From Oscillospiraceae bacterium (GTDB lineage Bacteria; Bacillota; Clostridia; Oscillospirales; Acutalibacteraceae): 64,000 bases of DNA. Location: assembly GCA_902774035.1 (NCBI GenBank), contig CACYHA010000001.1, forward strand, positions 34,929-98,928. Reading direction: 5' to 3'. Each line of letters opens with the position of its first letter. Positions within the stretch are counted from its first letter, which is position 1. The translations under genes and the position numbers were made by a program. The notes below the pieces were generated by a model. That model saw nothing but the letters and a program-made list of their open reading frames with translations, did no database searches and had not been told where the DNA came from. This document shows, piece after piece, positions 22,064 through 29,903 of this stretch.

Positions 22064-22780
22064 ATGCCGCCGACGTACACCACGATCCTGTTTGACGCGG
22101 ACGATACGCTGCTCGATTTTCACAAGGCGGAACGCACGGCGCTGCGGCAGGTGCTGCTTTTCTTCGGCGTGATTCCGACTGACGGGATGATGGATCGTTA
22201 CAGCGAGATCAATGCCGCGCTCTGGCACGCCTTTGAACGCGGCGAGGTCACCAAAGAGGACATCAAAAACGAACGCTACCGCCGCCTGTTTGCGGAATTC
22301 GGCGTGGGACAGGGCGTCGACACCCGCGCGGTCAACGACCGTTATCTGGAGTTCCTTTCGCAGGGCGGTTATCTCATCGAGGGCGCCGAGACGCTTTGCC
22401 GCTCGCTGAAAGCGGCGGGGTTCGACCTTTATATCATCACGAACGGTATTCCGCGCACGCAGCGGCTGCGGCTGGAACACAGCGGGCTTTTGCCGCTGTT
22501 TTCCGATGTGTTTGTTTCGGAGGCCATCGGTGCGCAAAAGCCGTTTCCCGCGTTTTTTGATTTCGTTCTGGCGCATATCCCCGAGCAAGACCCGCGGCGT
22601 GTGCTTGTTGTCGGCGATTCCCTCGGTTCCGATATCCAGGGCGCGGCGAACGCGGGGCTGGACTGTGTCTGGTTCAACCCGAAAGAAAACAAAAACGACC
22701 GGGCGCTGCCCGTGACGCAGGAAGTGAAGACGCTTTCGGCGCTCGCGGCGTGGCTCGGTGTGAGAATGAAAGAACAGTGA
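22064..22780 (+). CDS. HAD-family phosphatase, YjjG/pyrimidine 5'-nucleotidase type
   Basis: A 238-residue HAD hydrolase. Motif I is LFDADDTLLDF (nucleophile Asp and acid/base Asp), motif II Thr/Ser lies in LYIITNGIPRTQ, motif III Lys in GAQKPFPAFF, and motif IV in VLVVGDSLGSDIQGA. The YjjG subgroup dephosphorylates nucleoside monophosphates and clears non-canonical pyrimidine nucleotides; the match is by motif spacing and the helical cap. It ends 8 bp before the CsoR-like gene and is probably co-transcribed with it. Confidence 0.85.
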   Translation: MPPTYTTILFDADDTLLDFHKAERTALRQVLLFFGVIPTDGMMDRYSEINAALWHAFERGEVTKEDIKNERYRRLFAEFGVGQGVDTRAVNDRYLEFLSQGGYLIEGAETLCRSLKAAGFDLYIITNGIPRTQRLRLEHSGLLPLFSDVFVSEAIGAQKPFPAFFDFVLAHIPEQDPRRVLVVGDSLGSDIQGAANAGLDCVWFNPKENKNDRALPVTQEVKTLSALAAWLGVRMKEQ

Positions 22781-22788
22781 GGCGTAAA

Positions 22789-23130
22789 ATGGAACAGGAA
22801 CACAAGCACGAGCACACCCATGTGCTGGAGGACGGAACCGTCGTTACCCATGCGCACGGTCATACACATACCCATCAGAGCACGAAGCTTGTGCTCGACC
22901 GTCTTGCCCGCGCCACCGGCCACCTCAAAAAGGTACGGCAGATGGTGGAGGACGGCGTGGACTGCAGCGAGGTGCTCATTCAGCTCGCTGCGGTGAAGTC
23001 TGCCATCAACAACACCGGCAAGCTCATTTTGAAGGATCATATCGAGCACTGTCTTGTGGATGCGATCGAATGCGGCGACACTGCGGCGATCGAGGAACTG
23101 AAAAAGGCTATCGATCAGTTTATGAAGTGA
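22789..23130 (+). CDS. CsoR/RcnR-family metal-sensing repressor with His-rich N-terminus
   Basis: A 113-residue DUF156 repressor. Members bind DNA as tetramers and release it on binding Cu(I), Ni or other ligands. The CsoR Cys-His-Cys set is visible: Cys in GVDCSEVLIQL, then His and Cys in LKDHIEHCLVDA. Before the helical domain, residues 5-29 hold nine His (EHKHEHTHVLEDG, then AHGHTHTH), an added metal-binding tail. ATG 22789 has GAGG 6 bp upstream; a GTG at 22750 inside the preceding gene is less likely. A G/C-box operator matching this family lies upstream of the convergent membrane genes (23973-23984). Confidence 0.88.
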   Translation: MEQEHKHEHTHVLEDGTVVTHAHGHTHTHQSTKLVLDRLARATGHLKKVRQMVEDGVDCSEVLIQLAAVKSAINNTGKLILKDHIEHCLVDAIECGDTAAIEELKKAIDQFMK

Positions 23131-23158
23131 TTGCGCTTTCTGCGTTCTGAATGAAAAA

Positions 23159-23183
23159 ACCGCCCCTTCGGGCGGTCTTTTTT
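23159..23183. terminator. Bidirectional terminator between convergent genes
   Basis: ACCGCCC (23159-23165) pairs with GGGCGGT (23170-23176) around a CTTC loop, with A6 before and T7 after. Confidence 0.85.
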
Positions 23184-23187
23184 GTTG

Positions 23188-23493
23188 TCACTTTTTCAAA
23201 CGGCTTTTTACAACGCCTTTCGGATCTCTGATGAGTAAAACGACGATCCAGATTACAAGTGCAAGAGCGATCACGGAAAGGCCGAGGAAGCTGTCGTTGA
23301 TCATATCTTCGAGCGCCGGAGTGAAATACTCCGCTTTCAGCTCGACATATTCGAACACGGCGTCTACGAGCCACATCAGCGACGCGCCCCAGAACATCCA
23401 ACACAAAAGGCCGAGGTTCATCGTTTTATCGTTTTTCTGATACCAGATTGCTGTTGTGATGACGGCAGCGAAAACGGTCAGCAAAAGTGTCAT
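23188..23493 (-). CDS. Small integral membrane protein, second gene of a metal-regulated pair
   Basis: A 101-residue protein with about three helices (residues ~1-16, 24-48, 68-90) and a basic C-terminus (RDPKGVVKSRLKK). I do not recognise the family. The start ATG at 23493 overlaps the stop of the upstream gene by 4 bp, so both are made together. It probably forms a complex with that partner. Confidence 0.65.
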   Translation of the reverse strand: MTLLLTVFAAVITTAIWYQKNDKTMNLGLLCWMFWGASLMWLVDAVFEYVELKAEYFTPALEDMINDSFLGLSVIALALVIWIVVLLIRDPKGVVKSRLKK

Positions 23494-23912
23494 GCCGCTG
23501 CCTCCGCGGTCTGCTGCGCCGGACGCTTTTCAATGATCCGTGCGGCGATGACCATGCCGACCCAAACGACTGTAACAAGCAAGGCCATGGTGACGCCGAC
23601 CGTACCCATTTCGCCAAGCATTTCCGCAACGGCGTCAGGCCCTTCGGTCGCCGCTGTCAGGAAGGGGAAGAAGGGCTGCACCTCACCGTGCCACAAATGC
23701 TCGAACGCAAGCAGCACCACGCCGCCCCAAAGCAGACTTGCCAGCCAGAACAGCTTCTGCGAAAAGCCGCGTTTGCCTTCTTCCGCAGCAGTCTTGCTGG
23801 AAGGAACGCCCTGCAGCTTCGGCAGCGCCTTTTTTTCTTCGGTCTTTTTGAGGATGATGGCGGCAGCCGTCACAACGATGGCCTCCGCGCCGGGAACCAG
23901 AAAACATGCCAT
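23490..23912 (-). CDS. Integral membrane protein, first gene of a metal-regulated pair
   Basis: A 140-residue protein that I do not recognise. It has an N-terminal hydrophobic segment (MACFLVPGAEAIVVTAAAII), a basic Glu/Lys loop (KKTEEKKALPKL), and two or three further helices (LFWLASLLWGGVVLLAF, TVGVTMALLVTVVWVGMVI). Its promoter carries a CCCCC-AT-GGGGG palindrome like CsoR operators, and csoR lies just beyond the partner gene. The pair may serve metal or redox stress; this is inference from regulation. GGAG lies 9 bp before the ATG. Confidence 0.65.
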   Translation of the reverse strand: MACFLVPGAEAIVVTAAAIILKKTEEKKALPKLQGVPSSKTAAEEGKRGFSQKLFWLASLLWGGVVLLAFEHLWHGEVQPFFPFLTAATEGPDAVAEMLGEMGTVGVTMALLVTVVWVGMVIAARIIEKRPAQQTAEAAA

Positions 23913-23942
23913 AACAATGATCTCCTTTTTGTTTTTTTTACT

Positions 23943-23984
23943 ATTTTAGCACAGTGAAGCGAAAGAAGCAAGCCCCCATGGGGG
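23943..23984 (-). promoter_or_regulatory. Promoter and CsoR-like operator of the membrane pair
   Basis: On the minus strand: -35 TTGCTT (23966-23971), a 17-bp spacer and -10 TAAAAT (23943-23948). The perfect palindrome CCCCCATGGGGG (23973-23984) touches the -35 box; read from the minus strand it is preceded by GTAT, as in the GTATCCCC/GGGG boxes of CsoR targets. Confidence 0.65.
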
Positions 23985-24065
23985 ATACTCCCCGCAAAAA
24001 AATGCGGATCGCGTCCTTTGTGAAAGCTGCAGCGGTTTTCCTGCTGCTTTTGTGAATCTTGCACA

Positions 24066-24116
24066 TTGACAGGCGGTTTTGCGTTTGCTATAATAAAGCT
24101 AATGATTATTAGCTTT
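24066..24116 (+). promoter_or_regulatory. TetR-gene promoter with 9-4-9 operator
   Basis: -35 TTGACA (24066-24071), a 17-bp spacer and -10 TATAAT (24089-24094). The palindrome AAAGCTAAT (24095-24103), GATT, ATTAGCTTT (24108-24116) starts right after the -10, over the transcription start. GGAGG follows, then ATG 24129. Confidence 0.85.
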
Positions 24117-24128
24117 CGGAGGAGCGTT

Positions 24129-24722
24129 ATGCGTCAATCCAACACCAAGCAAACCATTTTGACCGAAGCGGTCAAGCTTTTTGCCCAAAAGGGCTACACG
24201 GCCGTAACGGTTGAAATGATCGCCGCGGCGGTGGGAATCAAAGCGCCGTCCCTTTATAAGCACTTCAAAAGCAAGCAGGAGATTTTTCAGTCTGTGTTGC
24301 GTGAAATGGAGCGGCGGGACGCGGAAAACGCCGCCGGATTCTCGTTGCCCACGGAGTCTGTTGAGACTGCGCCGCAGACTTATGCGGACGTTAGCGTTCC
24401 GGCGTTTATGGAATACTGCAAATGGCAGTTCCGCTATTGGACAGAGGATCCTTTTGCGAGCGAATTCCGAAAAATGCTGACGGTCGAGCAGTATGAAAAC
24501 GCTGAAATGAACGCGCTCTATCATCAATATCTCGGCGCCGGACCACTGCAGTACACGGAAGATCTTTTGCACTCTTCGTCACGGGCGCTGGCGCTATACG
24601 GGCCGATGCATATGCTTTACGGCGTCTATGACCGGGCGGCGGATAAACCGGCTGTTTTCGCGTTGCTGCAAACGCATCTTGCACAATGGTACGCATTCTT
24701 TTTTGAAGAGAAAGGAGAATAA
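24129..24722 (+). CDS. TetR-family transcriptional regulator
   Basis: A 197-residue repressor. The N-terminal HTH is typical: TKQTILTEAVKLFAQKGYTAVTVEMIAAAVGIKAPSLYKHFKSKQEIF. The C-terminal ligand domain is unclassified. ATG 24129, with GGAGG 6 bp upstream, is used; a TTG in the -35 box would include the promoter in the gene. The 22-bp palindrome over its own start site implies autorepression. It is followed 3 bp later by a methyltransferase gene that is probably in the same unit. Confidence 0.9.
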   Translation: MRQSNTKQTILTEAVKLFAQKGYTAVTVEMIAAAVGIKAPSLYKHFKSKQEIFQSVLREMERRDAENAAGFSLPTESVETAPQTYADVSVPAFMEYCKWQFRYWTEDPFASEFRKMLTVEQYENAEMNALYHQYLGAGPLQYTEDLLHSSSRALALYGPMHMLYGVYDRAADKPAVFALLQTHLAQWYAFFFEEKGE

Positions 24723-24725
24723 ACA

Positions 24726-25448
24726 ATGAATTATCCGCTGAGTGAAAAATACAATACGCCCGCTTTGATGGCGAAAATTATGGGCCCGAACCCGCTGAAG
24801 CTGGAGGAGGAGCTGCTGCGCAGCCATGAGATCCCGGTCGGCGCGACCGTCTGCGATCTCGGCAGCGGTCAGGGGCTGACAAGCGTGTTCCTCGCGAAAG
24901 AGTACGGGTTTAAGGTTTACGCTGCCGACCTGTGGAGCGACCCGGAGGAAAACCGCGCTTTCTTTGCGTCTCTGGGGTTGACCGAGGAGCAGATCATCTC
25001 GGTAAAAGCCGATGCGATTGCGCTTCCGTTTGCACAGGACTTTTTTGACGCTGTGGTGTCCGCGGATTCTTATAATTATTTTGGCCGCGATCCCGCATAT
25101 CTGGACGCGCATCTGCTGCCGTTCGTGAAACCTGCCGGTCTGATCTATATAACCGTGCCGGGCATGAAGCGCGACATGCACAACAAACTTCCGCCGGAGC
25201 TGCTGCTGTCCTGGACGCCCGAGCAGCTTGACTATCTCCACGATACGGCCTACTGGAAAAACATCGTAAGTCGGTGCAAAGGCGCAGATGTGCTCTGTGT
25301 GGAAGAGATGGAATCGAATGAGGAGGTCTGGGCAGACTGGCTGCGTCAGGAAAATCCATATGCGGTCGGCGACCGAAAGGCGATGGAGGCCGGCGGCGGA
25401 CGGTACTTGAATTTTATTCGGATCGTTTTGAAAAAGCATTCGGCTTGA
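24726..25448 (+). CDS. SAM-dependent class I methyltransferase
   Basis: A 240-residue Rossmann methyltransferase. Motif I is ATVCDLGSGQGLTSVFLA, then VYAADLW (motif II acidic residue), and the DFFDAVVSADSYNYFGRDP segment (motif IV). It resembles small-molecule methyltransferases of the cyclopropane synthase/UbiE-like type; the substrate is unknown. The TetR gene 3 bp upstream probably controls it, suggesting a detoxification or specialised-metabolite role. AAAGGAG precedes the ATG. Confidence 0.85.
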   Translation: MNYPLSEKYNTPALMAKIMGPNPLKLEEELLRSHEIPVGATVCDLGSGQGLTSVFLAKEYGFKVYAADLWSDPEENRAFFASLGLTEEQIISVKADAIALPFAQDFFDAVVSADSYNYFGRDPAYLDAHLLPFVKPAGLIYITVPGMKRDMHNKLPPELLLSWTPEQLDYLHDTAYWKNIVSRCKGADVLCVEEMESNEEVWADWLRQENPYAVGDRKAMEAGGGRYLNFIRIVLKKHSA

Positions 25449-25498
25449 CAACTGTCTGTCTTCATGGTAGAATGTGGATAAGAAAATACGAAAGGAGC
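25445..25498 (+). promoter_or_regulatory. Rubredoxin promoter and ribosome site
   Basis: -35 TTGACA (25445-25450, overlapping the previous stop codon), a 17-bp spacer and -10 TAGAAT (25468-25473). AAAGGAG at 25492-25498 is 7 bp before the ATG. Confidence 0.85.
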
Positions 25499-25505
25499 CT
25501 TTGCT

Positions 25506-25658
25506 ATGTACGAATGTCCCTGCGGCTATGTGTATGATCCGGCAGTCGGCGATCCCGACGGCGGTATCGCGCCCGGCACCGCGTTTGAAGACATCCCGGA
25601 GGATTGGGTCTGCCCGATCTGCGGCCTGGGCAAGGATATGTTCACGCCGGCCGACTGA
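25506..25658 (+). CDS. Rubredoxin with a CxC first knuckle
   Basis: A 50-residue iron protein that carries single electrons in anaerobes, often in oxygen or peroxide defence. The second knuckle is canonical ([14 protein letters not shown]) and the core [19 protein letters not shown] is textbook rubredoxin. The first knuckle reads [11 protein letters not shown]: the two Cys are separated by one residue, not the usual two (CxxCG). All four Cys are still present. Monocistronic, with its own consensus promoter and terminator. Confidence 0.92.
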   Translation: MYECPCGYVYDPAVGDPDGGIAPGTAFEDIPEDWVCPICGLGKDMFTPAD

Positions 25659-25677
25659 GGTGAAATCGATCTGAAAA

Positions 25678-25706
25678 ACGGATCCGCGCTGCGGGTCCGT
25701 TTTTTT
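25678..25706 (+). terminator. Rubredoxin terminator
   Basis: A 10-bp stem (25678-25687 with 25691-25700, one G-T pair), a GCT loop and T6. Confidence 0.85.
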
Positions 25707-25867
25707 GCGCACGGCAACGCCGTGCGCAGTTGCGGCGGCGGAACGCCCCGTGCAGTACACGGGGCTGCGCGGGGCGCATCCGCGCCCCGCGCCCGTGCGG
25801 CGGCTGCGCCGCCGCACGGTTCCGCCGCCGCCTTTTTTTGCCGCAAAGCGCAGCTTTGCGGCAAAAA
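25706..25867. repeat. Four-way-junction repeat element, copy B, with flanking hairpins
   Basis: A flanking hairpin is at 25706-25728 (10-bp stem). The outer stem pairs 25732-25744 with 25819-25831 (13 bp, perfect). It encloses arm 1 at 25745-25765 (8-bp stem), arm 2 at 25767-25792 (11-bp stem) and arm 3 at 25794-25818 (11-bp stem, TGC loop). Only one or two bases are unpaired at the junction. A second flanking hairpin is at 25835-25867 (15-bp stem, GCA loop). It lies after the rubredoxin terminator. Confidence 0.8.
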
Positions 25868-25890
25868 GTGTTTGGTTTGCAAATTTCTTC

Positions 25891-25919
25891 TTGCAAATGC
25901 CGAAGAAACGCGCTATAAT
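25891..25919 (+). promoter_or_regulatory. Promoter of the GH13 gene
   Basis: -35 TTGCAA (25891-25896), a 17-bp spacer and -10 TATAAT (25914-25919). AAGGAG at 25940-25945 serves ATG 25953. Confidence 0.85.
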
Positions 25920-25952
25920 AGATACTGAGAAAATATGGAAAGGAGCATACAA

Positions 25953-27836
25953 ATGAAACTGACACTCGACAGCACCCTGCACGATGTCCTACAAACCCCC
26001 GTCGGCAGCGATCTTGTCGCCATGGTCGGCTATCATGCAGGCATCCCCGACGCGGTGCTGTATAACCCCGTTGTCGGAAAGATCAAGCTGAAAACGATCT
26101 CAAAGCTGCTGGGCGACAAGCTGCCTGCGGCGACAATGGAGCACCTTTGCAGGCTTTTGGGTTACACGGCGGAAAAGGTTGTCACGAAGGACGAGACCGA
26201 TCCGAAATGGTGGAAGGAATCCGTGATCTATCAGATCTATCCGCGTTCCTTCTGCGATTCCAACGGCGACGGCATCGGCGATCTGCAGGGGATCATTTCA
26301 AAGCTCGATTATCTGAAAGATCTCGGTGTGGACGTGATCTGGGTCAGCCCGATCTACGATTCTCCGAACGACGATATGGGCTACGATATCCGCGATTACC
26401 GCAAGATCATGACAGAGTTCGGCTCCATGGAGGATTTCGACGAGATGCTGGCCGAGATCCATAAGCGCGGGATGCGCCTTGTGATGGATCTCGTGGTGAA
26501 CCACACTTCCGATGAGCATGAATGGTTCCAAAAAGCGCTCGCAGGAGACAAAAAGTATAAGGACTACTATATTTTCCGCAAAGGAAAAGGTCCCGGCGTT
26601 CCGCCGAACAACTGGACGAGTCTGTTTTCCGGCCCGGCGTGGAACTATTATCCCGAGCTGGACGAATGGGCGCTGCACCTGTTCTCCACCAAGCAGATGG
26701 ATCTCAACTGGGAGAATCCCGACGTGCGCGCCGATGTGGCGGACATGGTCTGCTGGTGGCTGGAAAAGGGTGTGGACGGCTTCCGTATGGACGTGATCAA
26801 CATGATCTCCAAGACCCATGACCTGCCCGACGGCAACGCGCTGGTCGGCGAGGTCATCGGCTACGGCGGCGAACATTATTTCTGGGGTCCGCGCCTGCAG
26901 GAATACCTGCATGAGCTGAACCAAAACGCGTTTGCAAAGTTTCCGGATTCCTTCTGCGTCGGCGAGACCGGCGGCATCGGCGTCGAGATGGCGAAGTATC
27001 TCATCGACGATTCCCGTGAGGAGATCCGCGAAACCTTCCTGTTCGATCAGCTCGAAAACCCGGGCAAGGAGCGCTGGAGCGATTATCAGTACGATCTGAA
27101 GTACCTCAAGAAGCTCTTTACGAAATACCAGCTCGCCCTGCACGGCTCTTCCTGGCCGACCCTCGTTGTGGAAAACCACGACAATCCGCGTATGACCAGC
27201 AAGGTGAACCCCGATCCGCTCTATCGCAAACCGCTCAGCAAGCTCATCGGCGCCATGCTGCTCACCGGCCGCGGCACGCCCTACATCTTTGAGGGCGAAG
27301 AACTCGGCATGATGAACTGCGATTTCCGCAATATGTCCGAGATCCGCGACGTGGAATCCATCAACAAATACGCAGCACTCCTTCAAAAGGGCAAAACCCC
27401 CGCGCAGGCGTGGAAGACCATCCTTGCCGGTTCCCGCGACCACGGCAGAACGCCGATGTGCTGGAGCACCGCAAAGAACGCCGGCTTCACCACCGGTACG
27501 CCGTGGATCCGTGTCAACGGCGATTACAAGCAGTGCAACGCCGAAACCGAGCTTGCCGACCGCACCAGCGTGCTGAACTATTTCAAAGCGCTGATCGCTC
27601 TGCGCAGGGAGCATAAGGATATCCTTGTTTACGGCGACTTCCTGCCGCTGAAAACGAACGATCAGACCTTCTGCCTCTACAGAGAAGGGGACAGCGGAAG
27701 GTTCTATATCGAAATGAACCTGACAAAAGACAGGTGTGCTCGTCCGCGTCCGGCGGAAGGCAGCCTGCTGCTTTCGAATTATCCGGGACTCGGCTCTGTG
27801 CTGCGCCCCTACGAAGTCAACATTTACCGCGTATAA
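25953..27836 (+). CDS. GH13 alpha-glucosidase (oligo-1,6-glucosidase / trehalose-6-P hydrolase type)
   Basis: A 627-residue alpha-amylase-family enzyme acting on alpha-glucosides. After an extra ~75-residue N-terminal alpha-helical domain, the barrel begins at WWKESVIYQIYPRSFCDSNGDGIGDL. The nucleophile Asp is in GVDGFRMDVINM, the acid/base Glu in DSFCVGETGG and the third Asp in VVENHDNPRM. The calcium-type loop DSNGDGIGD is that of oligo-1,6-glucosidase relatives. There is no signal peptide, so it is intracellular. ATG 25953 is chosen by ribosome-site spacing; an ATG at 25935 overlaps that site. It is followed 21 bp later by a phosphohexomutase, consistent with joint use of glucose units. 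Confidence 0.92.
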   Translation: MKLTLDSTLHDVLQTPVGSDLVAMVGYHAGIPDAVLYNPVVGKIKLKTISKLLGDKLPAATMEHLCRLLGYTAEKVVTKDETDPKWWKESVIYQIYPRSFCDSNGDGIGDLQGIISKLDYLKDLGVDVIWVSPIYDSPNDDMGYDIRDYRKIMTEFGSMEDFDEMLAEIHKRGMRLVMDLVVNHTSDEHEWFQKALAGDKKYKDYYIFRKGKGPGVPPNNWTSLFSGPAWNYYPELDEWALHLFSTKQMDLNWENPDVRADVADMVCWWLEKGVDGFRMDVINMISKTHDLPDGNALVGEVIGYGGEHYFWGPRLQEYLHELNQNAFAKFPDSFCVGETGGIGVEMAKYLIDDSREEIRETFLFDQLENPGKERWSDYQYDLKYLKKLFTKYQLALHGSSWPTLVVENHDNPRMTSKVNPDPLYRKPLSKLIGAMLLTGRGTPYIFEGEELGMMNCDFRNMSEIRDVESINKYAALLQKGKTPAQAWKTILAGSRDHGRTPMCWSTAKNAGFTTGTPWIRVNGDYKQCNAETELADRTSVLNYFKALIALRREHKDILVYGDFLPLKTNDQTFCLYREGDSGRFYIEMNLTKDRCARPRPAEGSLLLSNYPGLGSVLRPYEVNIYRV

Positions 27837-27857
27837 TCATTTTCAGGAGGAACTGCT

Positions 27858-29573
27858 ATGAACGATATCCATGCACTTTATGACCTTTGGAAAAAGAACG
27901 CAACGGCCGATCCCGACCTGATCGAGGAGCTGAACGCCGTGGAGGGCAGCGAGGACGAGATCCTCGACCGCTTCTTTAAAAACCTCGAATTCGGCACGGG
28001 CGGTCTGCGCGGCGTCATCGGCGCCGGAACGAACCGTATGAACGTCTACACCGTCGGCCAGGCGACCCAGGGCCTTGCAACCTATCTGAACACCACCTAT
28101 GACGCGCCCTCCGTGGCCATCGCCTACGATTCGCGCATCAAGTCCGAAAAATTCGCAAGGTTTGCCGCCGGTGTGCTGGCCGCAAACGACATCAAGGTCT
28201 ATATCTATCCGGAGTTGGTTCCCACGCCGATGCTCTCCTTCGCGGTGCGCTATTTCTCCTGCAAGGGCGGCATCATCCTCACCGCCAGCCACAATCCGGC
28301 CAAGTATAACGGCTACAAGTGCTATGACCCCAAGGGCTACCAGATGACCGACGAGGCTGCTGCCGAAACCTACGGCTATATCCAGCAGACCGACATGTTC
28401 ACCGGCATCAAAACGATGGACTTTGACGCGGGCGTGGAAAGCGGAAAGATCGAATACATCGGCGCCGAGGTCGTGGAAGCGTTCTACAAAGAGGTGGAAA
28501 AAGCCTGCCTGTCCAAGGAGATCTGCGCGTCCAGCGGCCTGAAGGTGATCTATACGCCGCTCAACGGCACGGGCAACAAGCACGTGCGCGAGATGCTGCG
28601 CCGGATCGGCATCGCAGAGGTCCGCGTGGTCAAAGAGCAGGAGCTGCCCGACGGCAACTTCCCGACCTGCCCCTATCCGAACCCGGAGATCCGCCAGGTC
28701 TTTGAATGCGGCCTTTCCATGACGGAAGACTTCCCGGCTGATCTGCTGCTCGCCACCGACCCGGACTGCGACCGTGTGGGCATCGCCGTGAGGACCGCCG
28801 ACGGATACAAGCTGATGAGCGGCAACGAGGTCGGTGTGCTGCTGACGGATTATCTGCTCACCCGCAGAAGCGAGCTCGGATTGCTGCCGAAGGATCCCGT
28901 GGTCATCAAATCCTTCGTCACGACCGACCTTGTGACCGCCGTTGCAAAGGAATTCGGCGCCTCTGTGGTCAATCTGCTCACCGGCTTCAAATACATCGGC
29001 GAATATATGACGATGCTGGAAGCAAAGGGCGAAGCGCAGCGGTTTATTGTCGGTATGGAAGAAAGCTACGGCTACCTCGCCGGTATGCATGTGCGCGACA
29101 AGGACGCCGTTGTCGCCTCCACGCTGATCTGTGAAATGGCCGCCTACTATAAATCCAAGGGCGTGAGCCTGTATGAGCAGATGCAGAACCTTTATAAAAA
29201 GCACGGCATGTATCAGAACAGCCTGCTGAATTTTGCCTTTGAGGGCGCGGCCGGCATGCAGAAGATGACCGATCTGATGGACGCGTTGCGCGCCGACGCG
29301 CCGAAGACCATCGGCGGCATGGATGTGCTGACCGTGGCCGATTATAAAACGAGCGTCGAGACCGAATGCGCAACCGGCAGGCAGACGGCCATCACCCTGC
29401 CGAAGTCCAACGTGCTCTGCTACGGTCTTCCGGGCGGCAACAAGGTCATCGTCCGACCCAGCGGCACCGAGCCGAAGCTCAAGGTTTATCTGACCGCCGT
29501 GGCCGCCGATGCGCAAGCGGCGCAGGCCATCACGGATCGCCTTGCCGCCGACTTCAAAGAGAAAGTGAAGTGA
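27858..29573 (+). CDS. Alpha-D-phosphohexomutase (phosphoglucomutase/phosphomannomutase)
   Basis: A 571-residue enzyme interconverting hexose 1- and 6-phosphates. The phosphoserine loop is ILTASHNPAKYNGYK, the metal loop LLATDPDCDRVGIAV, the sugar loop GMEESYGYLAG and the phosphate site RPSGTEPKLKVY, in the correct order. The length and the N-terminus (LEFGTGGLRGVIGAGTNRMN) match the PgcA-like Firmicute form. AGGAGG lies just upstream of ATG 27858. Together with the GH13 enzyme it feeds glycogen or nucleotide-sugar metabolism. Confidence 0.95.
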   Translation: MNDIHALYDLWKKNATADPDLIEELNAVEGSEDEILDRFFKNLEFGTGGLRGVIGAGTNRMNVYTVGQATQGLATYLNTTYDAPSVAIAYDSRIKSEKFARFAAGVLAANDIKVYIYPELVPTPMLSFAVRYFSCKGGIILTASHNPAKYNGYKCYDPKGYQMTDEAAAETYGYIQQTDMFTGIKTMDFDAGVESGKIEYIGAEVVEAFYKEVEKACLSKEICASSGLKVIYTPLNGTGNKHVREMLRRIGIAEVRVVKEQELPDGNFPTCPYPNPEIRQVFECGLSMTEDFPADLLLATDPDCDRVGIAVRTADGYKLMSGNEVGVLLTDYLLTRRSELGLLPKDPVVIKSFVTTDLVTAVAKEFGASVVNLLTGFKYIGEYMTMLEAKGEAQRFIVGMEESYGYLAGMHVRDKDAVVASTLICEMAAYYKSKGVSLYEQMQNLYKKHGMYQNSLLNFAFEGAAGMQKMTDLMDALRADAPKTIGGMDVLTVADYKTSVETECATGRQTAITLPKSNVLCYGLPGGNKVIVRPSGTEPKLKVYLTAVAADAQAAQAITDRLAADFKEKVK

Positions 29574-29579
29574 AAACCC

Positions 29580-29840
29580 ATGCTGAGTAAAAAAGCGATC
29601 CGCATCATTGCCATTGTGCTGGCCGCATTGATGGCACTGAGTGTTTTTGCCGTGATCTTCCAGATCGTCGGCGTTGATGAAACGATCCGTCCGGCAGCCA
29701 TCCCGGCAACAGGGGAGAGCAACTTTCCCTATATCATTCCTGCTATCGTCATCGGCGTTGCCGTGATTGCGATTCTTTGCGCCGTGTTGATCCCGAAGAT
29801 CAAAGCAAAAAAGAAAAACGGCGAGCAGGAAGAGAAATGA
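29580..29840 (+). CDS. Small membrane protein, unknown
   Basis: An 86-residue protein with an N-terminal helix (IRIIAIVLAALMALSVFAVIF, ~8-28), a short extracellular loop (DETIRPAAIPATGESN) and a second helix (~48-70). A basic, charged tail KIKAKKKNGEQEEK follows. It starts 6 bp after the mutase stop, so it is probably co-transcribed, although its ribosome site is weak. No family recognised. Confidence 0.55.
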   Translation: MLSKKAIRIIAIVLAALMALSVFAVIFQIVGVDETIRPAAIPATGESNFPYIIPAIVIGVAVIAILCAVLIPKIKAKKKNGEQEEK

Positions 29841-29903
29841 GCCTCTCGGCCCGACCTTCGTTTGCATGTTGTATTTGTTTTATTCTGAAAAGGAGTCTTG
29901 AAA

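Noticed and set aside
27843-29867. 674-codon frame antisense to the phosphohexomutase
   Set aside because: His/Gly-rich shadow with no motif; all mutase motifs are on the plus strand.
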